Shown: positions 56,984 through 64,000 of the stretch, piece after piece
Position numbering within the stretch: position 1 is the stretch's first letter
How the letters are laid out: each line of letters opens with the position of its first letter
DNA from: Lasiosphaeria ovina
Lineage: Eukaryota > Ascomycota > Sordariomycetes > Sordariales > Lasiosphaeriaceae
Direction of reading: 5' to 3'
Assembly: GCA_033439765.1 (NCBI GenBank)
Contig: JAULSN010000004.1
Location: 5,032,001-5,096,000, forward strand
DNA length: 64,000 nucleotides
Made by a program: the position numbers and the translations under genes
The notes under the pieces: model-generated
Seen by the model: the letters and a program-made list of their open reading frames with translations, nothing else
The model's database searches: none
Told to the model about the DNA's origin: nothing

Positions 56984-58771
56984 CTAGACCTCGTGGTCGG
57001 CGTTCTGTGATGCCGGCTCATCCAGTTCCCAATACAGCTCATTTTGCCCACTGGATTTGCTGCTGTTCTTGCGCGACGAGGGTTTGTGCCTCTTATTGCT
57101 GCCTGTCCCGGAGCCATCAAATGGTGATGGGCGTGACTTCGCAGCAGCGGATGCTCTCCGCCTGCTCTCTTCCAGAAGGCTGTCCAGCGAGTCTCGGATC
57201 TCTTTCAGCCGTTTATCCTTGCCCCAGTCAATGATGTTCCGGACATACTTGCGGAACTCGATGTAGTGCTCCGGCTCCTGAAGCAAGAAACTCTTGACCT
57301 TTTGCATGTAGTAGTCCAGCTCGTCATGCTTCCAGGAGATGTAGAGCCGCGCCTCTGTCCCGTTCATGGCGATACTGAATGCTGTGCTGTTTATCGGCCG
57401 GATCTTATCACTTTTGCACTCCTTCAACTGCTGGTTCAGACGTTCGGCCATGTTGACACAGGACATGGAACCACCAAGGCATTGGTTTGTTGCCACCCAT
57501 AGATCCCCACTATTACCCTTGAATTCGATGACGAAAAACGGGTAGGTCAAACCCTGGGTGTTGGCCATTGTCTCAGTCCCCATGGAGATGAGCTGGGTTC
57601 GATGCTGAGGAAATGCATCACGGTGGTTGTATCCGTAAAGTGTATCCGGTACAGGAGTGCTGAGTCTAAACTTTGAGTCGGTATTCGGAACGACATGCTT
57701 GAGCATCGGTTGTCTATCAGAGCGCGCCAGACTGTCCCGTGACTTGGGATCGTAGAATATTGTGGATTGGAAGTACTTCTCCACCTTGGGTTCGTCGAAG
57801 CCTTCTGTCTCGAGGTCTTCCAAGGACAAGTCTTGCCACACTTGATCCGGAGATGGGGCCGGTGAGCTTCGATCTTTTCCCACGTTATCAACGAGACTCG
57901 CAATGTGTTGTGGATATTTCTCGCGAGAGGAGCGGAGGTAGATATTGTTCGCCGCCAGGTTCAGCTTCCTGTAATTAGGATCTTCAACGAGACTCCTTCC
58001 TGATGACCGCCCCGACTCGGAAGGTGTACCAGTGAGGTCCGAAGGCGCGATCGATCCGGCGTCCGCATCTCCTGGGAACGACCGGGACTCAGTAGACGCC
58101 GGCGTCAGCGGCACCGCAAACCCGCCGGCATCTCGTCTGCGACCCATGTCCGGCGCCGATCCCGTGGGCTGTCTTGAAATGAGGTTGTGGTCTGAGCGGA
58201 GAAGATAACTATCCGACCGGCAGCGTTTCTGTCGGTCGGATCCGACGAACTCGAGCCACTCGGAAACAGAAGTGTGGACAGGTGAGGGATCGGTATCTAG
58301 ATGGACGGGGTCGACGAAGTCTTTGAGGAACGAAGGGTAGGGGCTCTTGGGCTTTGGCTGCGCGAGAGTCGTCTGCGCGGGCTGCTCCATTAGCCGTGAA
58401 CTGTTCATGGGCAAGACCGACCATACCTCATCCGCCTGCACTGCTTCCTCCTCGTCTACTTGACGTTGTTGCGTGTCCGCCTCTGTCAATCGGGCTCTCT
58501 TTGGGCGCGGCGGCGGAGTCGCGTCGCGTCGCCTCTTCCGAGTCGGTGAAGGCGTCGCGTCCGCCGAGAGCGCTGGAGACGGCTCTCGGTGGTTCTGCAA
58601 GGCCTCCGTGTCTGACGAGTGACACGTTAACAAGTCTCCCGGGTCTCCGGAAACGACGATGTGCTTACCTGCGGTGCCACTCGCAACAGCGTCCAGCAGT
58701 TTTTCTTGCAGGGCCTCGGATGGTTGCGCGTGAGAATGGCGAGTTCGCGCCTTGGAAACTCGGGTGTTCAT
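56984..58771 (-). CDS. DUF7924 protein with probable PD-(D/E)XK nuclease-like core
   Basis: Frame of 595 residues starting MNTRVSKARTRHSH. Residues 1-300 are polar and disordered, with a basic stretch RKRRRDATPPPRPKRAR (about 78-94) that looks like a nuclear localisation signal. The globular part (about 310-545) has VPDTLYGYNHRDAF (374-387), NTQGLTYPFFVIEFKGN (404-420), LWVATNQCLGG (424-434) and NMAERLNQQL: the layout known for the fungal DUF7924 family. The D of VPDTLYG, E-F-K at 416-418 and Q430 fit a PD-(D/E)XK arrangement; nuclease activity is inference. The C-terminus is Ser/Lys-rich (NKRHKPSSRKNSSKSSG). The frame stops at a cluster of TAG/TAA codons that may be secondary, so the protein is probably truncated. 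No intron. Right neighbour across a gap without clear genes. Confidence 0.8.
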   Translation of the reverse strand: MNTRVSKARTRHSHAQPSEALQEKLLDAVASGTAGKHIVVSGDPGDLLTCHSSDTEALQNHREPSPALSADATPSPTRKRRRDATPPPRPKRARLTEADTQQRQVDEEEAVQADEVWSVLPMNSSRLMEQPAQTTLAQPKPKSPYPSFLKDFVDPVHLDTDPSPVHTSVSEWLEFVGSDRQKRCRSDSYLLRSDHNLISRQPTGSAPDMGRRRDAGGFAVPLTPASTESRSFPGDADAGSIAPSDLTGTPSESGRSSGRSLVEDPNYRKLNLAANNIYLRSSREKYPQHIASLVDNVGKDRSSPAPSPDQVWQDLSLEDLETEGFDEPKVEKYFQSTIFYDPKSRDSLARSDRQPMLKHVVPNTDSKFRLSTPVPDTLYGYNHRDAFPQHRTQLISMGTETMANTQGLTYPFFVIEFKGNSGDLWVATNQCLGGSMSCVNMAERLNQQLKECKSDKIRPINSTAFSIAMNGTEARLYISWKHDELDYYMQKVKSFLLQEPEHYIEFRKYVRNIIDWGKDKRLKEIRDSLDSLLEESRRRASAAAKSRPSPFDGSGTGSNKRHKPSSRKNSSKSSGQNELYWELDEPASQNADHEV

Positions 58772-59307
58772 GACGAGATATGTGTCGGCGCGTGGAAAGG
58801 TGTGAGGTTTCTCAGGCGCTCAGCTAGCTGGCCGACAAAAAGGCCTGCCGCGAGCCGCACCGTCGTTCGCCAAAGTTGGGCTGGTCGACATGATTTCGAC
58901 GGCGGCGGCCAGCAGTCGTGGCCTTAGGCAGCAACGTGTGGGGGGGCGGCGTAGAACGATTGATTGGTCGTCGCCCAACGCGAGCGGGGTAACGTTAATC
59001 GCAATCGCCGAGCGCCGTGCCCGGCTGCCTATGTTTCGGCGTCCGAGCGCCGACACCCAACTATGCCTACGTAGCACCCGAGAATGATTCGGTAGCGAGA
59101 GCCGCATGATCGTTCGTCTCGCACAGCCAATAGGCTAAGATGAACATTGCTTCCCTGGGCGCTTCCCTGGGCGCTTCCCTTTTGCGCTCTGCGCGGCCTT
59201 CGCTCTACGCGCCCTTGGGCCCCTCTACGCCGCCTTGCGCTCTGCGCCATGCGTCCTCCCTTCGCTCTGCGCGCCCTTAGCCCCGTTTGCGCTCGCGCTG
59301 CTCGGCC
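58772..59307. repeat. Promoter region and GC-rich imperfect direct repeats
   Basis: Left part: upstream region of the DUF7924 gene. Right part (about 59150-59300): imperfect direct repeats, GGGCGCTTCCCT in tandem (59158-59181) followed by several CGCTCTGCGCG/CGCTCTACGCG blocks. No gene supported. Confidence 0.45.
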
Positions 59308-59787
59308 ATGGAGCCAGGTCGTCTTCCGCGAGAGATTCTCGAGTCTGGTGTGTTGGCAGCCGATTTTCTGGGTGAATTGGTGCAGAAGGCGGCCAGACCG
59401 AGCCAGTTCTTCCTCAAAAAGCGTCGAATGGCATGGGTGGGACCGCGGCGCCGTACTCGGAGGACCGGAACCCTTGGATCAAAAGACCGCCCGCTTCATC
59501 TGCTCGAGGCAATTTCTGTGACAGCCGTTGCCGACCCTTCAAGGTAGCTGATAGGCATTGAGATGGTAGCGATGGGACGCCCAAATCCTCCTCTGAATGC
59601 TACTTGGCACCGGCAGACCTTCACGGCTACTCTACAATTGGCCCACCGGCCACGGACCGGGCAGTCTTACGGGGGACACCACTCCGTATGGCGGATGAGG
59701 ATACGGCGCCACGCGGGAAGAGCAGCCTGTATATGCCCCTGCAATAATACATGGAAAGCCACGCTGGCCGCCGAATCTGGAGATTAG
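59308..59787 (+). pseudogene. Possible decayed reading frame
   Basis: One plus-strand frame reads MEPGRLPREILESGVLAADF onward, reaches TAG at 59545-59547 after ADPSR, and stays open to 59787 (LIGIEMVAMGRPNPPLNATW). The TAG could be a former CAG. Composition is protein-like at the N-terminus but Arg/Thr-rich later; family not recognised. It precedes the frame at 59813. Confidence 0.25.
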
Positions 59788-59812
59788 CGGCAATTGCCCG
59801 TGTTCGATCAAG

Positions 59813-60220
59813 ATGGACGCTGATGGCCGCGTCGATCTGGAGCATGACCCGTACTGCCTCCGCAAATACTTCACAATACGGTGGGGAGTGCTAAAGGACC
59901 AGTCCGAGACCGGATGGTGCCCACTACGGGGAGGCGCTACCGTGGAATGGCTCGATACATATATGATGGTCCAAATGGAGGGCAAGGAGTCCGGTCTCCG
60001 GGTTGATCTTAAGCAAAAGAGCTACCTGCGCTGCGCGTACACGAGGAATACGTCCCTGATTGACCTCATCTCTTCGCCGTGGCTCCTATACCGAATCGTT
60101 GCCAGTTGTGGTGCTCCGCCGTTCACGGAAGACGACCCTTATAAGTATTCCTGGTCATTCAGCTTCTGGAACCAGCAAGACCCCACATGCTATCTGGAAA
60201 TCCATGAGAATAAGTGCTGA
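59813..60220 (+). CDS. Hypothetical protein, member of a local unknown family
   Basis: Frame of 135 residues from MDADGRVDLEHDPYCLRKYF to YLEIHENKC (stop at 60218-60220). Trp/Tyr-rich: TIRWGVLKDQ, WLDTYMMVQMEGKES, YKYSWSFSFWNQQDP. The frame is open upstream to about 59700 (KPRWPPNLEISGNCPCSIKM), so the true start may be earlier or in a lost exon. The segment NLEISGNCPCSIKMDADG parallels VDLENITFNLIKMDGRDAW in the frame at 62536-63002, which suggests the two are diverged copies of one family. Function unknown. Confidence 0.4.
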   Translation: MDADGRVDLEHDPYCLRKYFTIRWGVLKDQSETGWCPLRGGATVEWLDTYMMVQMEGKESGLRVDLKQKSYLRCAYTRNTSLIDLISSPWLLYRIVASCGAPPFTEDDPYKYSWSFSFWNQQDPTCYLEIHENKC

Positions 60221-60834
60221 CCCGAGGCACACTATCGCGGTGGGGAAAAGGCCAGTAACGAGGCCCTCCAGCTGCTTGAACGGCTCAGCGGTGATAACTA
60301 CCCGCTTTCATACGATTACACGCCCTGTAGGATATATGCGTGACGAGGATGCGTGGCGTGGATGTTTGGGAAAATGGACGGCCCTGTATCGTTACCCTGT
60401 TTCGTATATAGGAATAGTTGGGACGTTGAAAAGCACCGGTTGCTTGTAGGAAAACGTAGAATGAACAAAAGATTGACATGAACTGGGACCATCCGAGACT
60501 AACTTATCGGTGAGATCCTTCTTCTCCTTCGGGCTATCCTCATTGAGATGATAAATGACGGGCGGTGAGTACGTGCGGTGAGTGCGTGGCCCGTGCTAGC
60601 GGGCGGTTAGCATGGTCTGTTTAAGGGTGTGGAAGGATATGGCGGATATAGCCCTTAGCGTTAGCTCTATATTGAAGAAGACTGAGAGGAGTTATATTAT
60701 AGGGGACTATAGTATAAAGAGTGGTGAGTGCGTTGCTTACTTCTAAGAAGGAGATCTATCTAAGGAAAGAACAGGTCTTATATAGACCAAAGGCAGGCCC
60801 TCTAGAGATACATATATTGGGGCCGATGATGGTA
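60221..60834. other. AT-rich region, no gene seen
   Basis: About 600 bases, AT-rich and rich in TA steps from 60640 (TTATATTATAGGGGACTATA), consistent with C-to-T decay. No gene seen. Confidence 0.35.
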
Positions 60835-61575
60835 TTATCGCAAATTATTACAATTTGCCTTGATTTGTTCGATAGGCTCTAATGAAAGTCCGAAATGGTT
60901 GTATAGAATTGTAGCATCCTCCAATTGGATATAGGTTCCCTGAACTACGGCGCTCCCGGGCCTTCGTGTCTTTGGTATTATTGGGTATTTAAACCAAAAC
61001 CCAGCTAATCGGCCTCGCTCAATACCAAAAGCACGTATAAGCTTAGTGGCATTGATGGTTCCATCCCGCAGATTGTACGGTATCGGCTGTTGGTCGTATG
61101 CCACTTTATAAAAACCATATGGGAGCTTCATGTTGGCCATATTACGGCGCTTTTTCCCGGATGGTGGCATAATCTCTGCAGCAGGGTCTTCTGCGAAGCT
61201 TCGTAGCGCCAGAGGACTGGCTATGTTTGGAGGTATTGCCGTCCAATCGATTGCGTCAATATCAACGTCGCCGCTAAGTAGGGCTGTCAAATCTGGTGAA
61301 TCGAGCCCATCGTCGCCAGCCGGATCGCCGTCGTCTCCGTAGTAACCATCTTGTTCATCGCCTTCATCGGGCACATAATCGATATCCTCGGGATAGCGAG
61401 CGACGGGGTCCGGTCCGGCAGTGCGTGCTTTCTTTCCTATTGACTTGTTAACATGCCCTCTTCTGGTTGGCGCTTCTCTAGTGGGCTCACTAGACGGTAT
61501 ATCCGCGGCGTCCGGCGCTGCTATGGTGGATAGGTGAGATAGTTTCTTCAGATTTCGGACAAGGCCCATTAGCAC
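60835..61575 (-). CDS. KilA-N/APSES-like DNA-binding domain, C-terminal piece of a broken gene
   Basis: Frame of 246 residues. Residues 30-140 are acidic and disordered (DEGDEQDGYYGDDGDPAGDD). Residues 140-240 look like a KilA-N/APSES winged-helix domain: IPYNLRDGTINATKLIRAFG, IERGRLAGFWFKYP, then GTYIQLEDATILYNHFGLSL; compare the APSES pattern (V)NATQILK...GR...GTWVPLEDA..L. Such domains bind DNA in Mbp1/Swi4/StuA-type regulators. The start MLMGLVRNLKKLSHLST is probably not the real N-terminus: a second, similar domain lies directly upstream in another frame (61576-62548). Function inferred from fold only. Confidence 0.55.
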   Translation of the reverse strand: MLMGLVRNLKKLSHLSTIAAPDAADIPSSEPTREAPTRRGHVNKSIGKKARTAGPDPVARYPEDIDYVPDEGDEQDGYYGDDGDPAGDDGLDSPDLTALLSGDVDIDAIDWTAIPPNIASPLALRSFAEDPAAEIMPPSGKKRRNMANMKLPYGFYKVAYDQQPIPYNLRDGTINATKLIRAFGIERGRLAGFWFKYPIIPKTRRPGSAVVQGTYIQLEDATILYNHFGLSLEPIEQIKANCNNLR

Positions 61576-62548
61576 AAGAGAATAATGGTCTCAACTCGTC
61601 CTCAAGTCCCAGTGTCTGAGTGAGGAAATACCCGTGCTAAAACGGGATCCAAGAAGACCTGCCCACCCTTTTAGAAATTAGTCTAAGGTTTCTGAAAATG
61701 CCGATATACGCCCAACGTTCTCGCTTTTCCAATCCCGCCGCCAACAAAATTTGGTTAGCATTGAGTCGGTAGTCTAACGCATCCATGGATACCCTACGTC
61801 GCCGGATGACGATATACAACAGGCCATCGCCCGACAGCACGTCCCGGGTGCTCAGATGTGATAGAGCGTTCTATTGCAGCCTCGAGTCCTGCCCTTCTAC
61901 ATCCAGTAAAGGTGTAAAGTTATGAATTGGTCCCGGTGTCGAGAGGTGGTTGTTGTCGCTATCAAGCTATCTCCATTCCGACCAAACTTCTGCTAATTCT
62001 ATTCCAATATCGACAGGTCTAGACCAGTTCGGCCCGCAAAACGCTAACAGTCCACTTTCTTGCTTACGGTGGTCTTTATAGTATCTGCTACTATAAGTCG
62101 ACAATAACGACAATATAGATCTCCTTTGGCCATGCAAAACCGAAGTTGATTATGGATCGATTGGACTAGCTTCCGATGCCGCATCCTGGATCTCCTCGGT
62201 TTCTACGACTTGGAATTCTTTTTCTCCGAGGGTATGAGAGGAGCCCGGATGATAGCCGTATGTGTTTGGCATATCTGCAGCATCTTCTTAATATCTCACC
62301 GAATAGTCGCTTGAATCGTATAGCCTCATTTGACCACTCGGCTCTGTAAAGTCTTGCAAAGGAGGACAGGTCGGCCCCGCGACATAAGGTGAACTTGGGT
62401 GATAGCCGTTATCCCATGACAACGTGTCTGGCAAGTCCGCATTATATTCTTCATATTGACGCTCCCAAGCCGAATGTCGATCCGAATCGAGTGGCGCTCG
62501 CGATTGATGCCTTCGCTCTGTAAAGAAAGTAAAGCATGACCGCGACAC
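61576..62548 (-). pseudogene. KilA-N/APSES-like gene, 5' part, five in-frame stops
   Basis: One minus-strand frame is protein-like over nearly 1 kb but is cut by TAA at 62288-62290 and 62150-62152 and by TAG at 61967-61969, 61871-61873 and 61637-61639; no TGA occurs. All five lie in the same frame and can be read as former CAA/CAG. Pieces: DSDRHSAWERQYEEYNADLP, PNTYGYHPGSSHTLGEKEF, LDSDNNHLSTPGPIHNFTPL, then the domain YIVIRRRRVSMDALDYRLN, ANQILLAAGLEKRERWAYIG, SKRVGRSSWIPF*HGYFL and TQTLGLEDELRPLF. The last pieces match the second half of an APSES domain (W-V-P-F...L...LGL..EL.PL). A frame change near 61575 separates it from the next domain. An acceptor (TTTACAG) near 62520 suggests an upstream exon. 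Confidence 0.6.
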
Positions 62549-63002
62549 GGGCAGACGTCAACGGTAGTGGCTGGCAGACGACAGGGCTACCATCTCGTTC
62601 AGGGTCCACCGTATCAATCCATTCCAGAGGGGGATCCTCAGTAGATTCAACAGGAGATTCTAGCTCCGTGGGTAGTCGACCACGGTTCCTCCAAGTCAAA
62701 GATAGGATCCTGAATCGTGTGCGAGAGCTGTCCAAGTTGGGGTCTAAGGGCCGTCGGGCTATGGAAGATTGCGGATTCCGGTTTCACGGTACGTAGAGTG
62801 TCGACCTCGAGAATATTACCTTTAACCTAATCAAGATGGACGGCCGGGACGCATGGTACACGGTTCAGGAGGTGGAACCTTACTACTATAGTACTGCGTT
62901 CTGGGATGCGAAAGGAAAGGAATTATATAAGATATGGCGTTCCATAGATGGTAGGTGCCTCGGTCCTAATACGGTGTCTAATACGGTGGCTGACATACAA
63001 TG
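62536..63002 (+). pseudogene. Decayed reading frame related to 59813-60220
   Basis: Plus-strand frame MTATRADVNGSGWQTTGLPS, with Ser/Gly-rich sequence, RPRFLQVKDRILNRVRELSK and MEDCGFRFHGT, then TAG at 62794-62796, then in the same frame SVDLENITFNLIKMDGRDAW, EPYYYSTAFWDAKGKELYKI and WRSIDG to TGA at 63000-63002. The TAG may be a former CAG. It overlaps the minus-strand KilA-N-like frames at its left end, where both strands are open, so the coding strand of 62536-62735 is uncertain. Family not recognised. Confidence 0.4.
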
Positions 63003-63220
63003 AAATAGGGTTCCGTGTTACGGAGGGCTCTGGTAGTCGATCACGCCACCCGGAATTAGCAGTGCTCGGCGTGCCGGGTGATGTCTAGAGTGGTCTGTAT
63101 GAGGCTGTATATTACTAGCGTAAATTTACGGCCAAAACCCCCTACAATCCTTTGTGCACCCTACCTTCTTCCTTGCCCAGATACTTCTCCGCGCTATACC
63201 TCTGGGCTACGATAGTGGTG

Positions 63221-63464
63221 GGAGAAAAAGACTGGACTAGAATGTCCTATGGTGGCGGCGGTGGGAGGGAGAACAAATTGTCCCACGGTGGCGGTGGGAG
63301 AAAAATACTGGACCAAATTGTCCCACGGTGGCGGTGGGAGAAAAGGACTGGACCAAATTGTCCCACGGTGGCGGTGGGAGAAAAAGACTGGACCAAATTG
63401 TCCCACGGTGGCAGTGGGAGAAAAAGACTGGACCAAATTGTCCCACGGTGGAGGTGGGAGAATT
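63221..63464. repeat. 40-bp hairpin-bearing tandem repeat
   Basis: Five to six units with a 40-bp period; GACCAAATTG recurs at 63311, 63351, 63391 and 63431. Each unit holds TCCCAC, a 7-nt spacer (GGTGGCG) and GTGGGA, a 6-bp perfect inverted repeat. Units are nearly identical, so the array is young or homogenised. All frames through it are open merely because the unit lacks stops. 63003-63220 holds nothing else. Confidence 0.9.
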
Positions 63465-63551
63465 AAGCGGGCTGCCTGGTTTCGGCGGGAGTGGTCTGGG
63501 CTCCTGCAGCACGGAATAGACACAGCCTTGTCTCAGCGCGTCGGTCCCCAT

Positions 63552-63692
63552 AATGGTGGTAGGAAAATGGACCGGTTCCCACAATGGTGATGGGAAAATG
63601 GACCAGTTCCCACAATGGTGGTGGGAAAATGAACCGGTTCCCACAATGGTGGTGGGAAAATGGACCAGTTCCCACAATAGTGGTAGGAAAAT
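63552..63692. repeat. 31-bp hairpin-bearing tandem repeat
   Basis: Four to five units with a 31-bp period; GTTCCCACAA recurs at about 63575, 63606, 63637 and 63668. Each unit holds TTCCCAC, a 7-nt spacer (AATGGTG) and GTGGGAA, then AATGGACC. The core resembles that of the neighbouring 40-bp array, so both probably share an origin. From 63700 to the end I see no gene. Confidence 0.88.
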
Positions 63693-64000
63693 GAACCACG
63701 GCCGGCGGAGCCACCAAGGAACGCCGAGTCTTAGACGACAAGCAAAGCAACGCTCGGAATGGATGCAGTCAAACCTTGTGCTTTTCTTTCCCCAAGATCT
63801 CAATTCATCACAAAGTAGTTGAGCGAAAGGTGGTATTTTGGGAACCGTGGTTGGTGTAGTGGCCAGTTCGTAGTTCTGGATCCGCTTGACTTCACCTGGC
63901 CACTCTCTTACCCGAGCAGGCTCAGGCCAAGTGCTACATACCGCTGGCATAGTTCACAACCCTAGTCGACATTATCGTGGGTCCTCCTCCATCAGACCGA

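Noticed and set aside
56960..56990. A 24-nt intron joining the DUF7924 frame to its tail
   Set aside because: It begins GT and ends AG, but it is about half the length of the shortest other intron here, lacks a branch site, and the Gln-to-stop reading matches the repeat register. Kept only as an alternative.
61576..62796. Alternative nuclear genetic code with TAG/TAA as Gln
   Set aside because: Intact genes in the same window end normally on TAA (P450 A at 11933, PEBP exon boundaries, Con-6 at 3230), and introns and codon use are standard for ascomycetes. Decay by C-to-T change is simpler.
63152..63590. Repetitive proteins encoded by the 40-bp array on both strands
   Set aside because: The unit has no stop codon in any frame, so open frames arise automatically; no start context, splice site or flanking conserved sequence supports coding.
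63221..63692. CRISPR array
   Set aside because: Units are contiguous without unique spacers, the period equals the repeat itself, and the organism is a fungus.

Overview
The window is nuclear DNA of a filamentous ascomycete (Pezizomycotina, most likely a Sordariomycete). Short introns of about 45-90 nt with GTAAGT-like donors and CTNAC-like branch points, GC-rich coding sequence, and families confined to or expanded in moulds (Con-6, DUF3433, fungal rhodopsin-domain receptors, DUF7924, many cytochrome P450s) all point there. A truncated, dispersed 5S rRNA piece fits as well.

Layout. 1-11.5 kb: an ABCC transporter cut by the left edge, a Con-6 protein with a frameshift, an erythromycin-esterase-like pseudogene, two small unknown genes, and a jacalin-like plus H-type lectin gene. 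11.9-30.7 kb: five cytochrome P450 genes (A-E) with one seven-transmembrane receptor-like gene among them. No polyketide synthase, NRPS, terpene cyclase or pathway regulator is visible, so this is either a P450-rich tailoring region or the flank of a metabolite cluster. 31.5-36 kb: a short-chain dehydrogenase, a secreted PEBP-family protein divergent from it, a small membrane protein and gene debris. 36.4-53.5 kb: large core-type genes, namely a DUF3433 membrane protein, an ankyrin/coiled-coil protein, a DHA2-type MFS exporter and a secreted arylsulfotransferase-like protein.

54-64 kb is an accessory, decaying segment. It opens next to a 3' fragment of a 5S rRNA gene and contains a DUF7924 protein with a probable PD-(D/E)XK nuclease core, a gene with two KilA-N/APSES-like DNA-binding domains, two related unknown reading frames, and two hairpin-bearing minisatellites (40-bp and 31-bp units). 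The coding frames here are broken repeatedly at what look like glutamine codons (CAG/CAA to TAG/TAA), the change expected from C-to-T mutation in CpA context, as in repeat-induced point mutation (RIP). The same kind of change is seen in the esterase pseudogene at 4.4-5.9 kb and perhaps in the small gene at 7.3 kb.

Exon boundaries were placed by eye from splice consensus and reading-frame continuity and have not been checked against transcripts or homologues. Family names rest on recognised motifs, not on searches.
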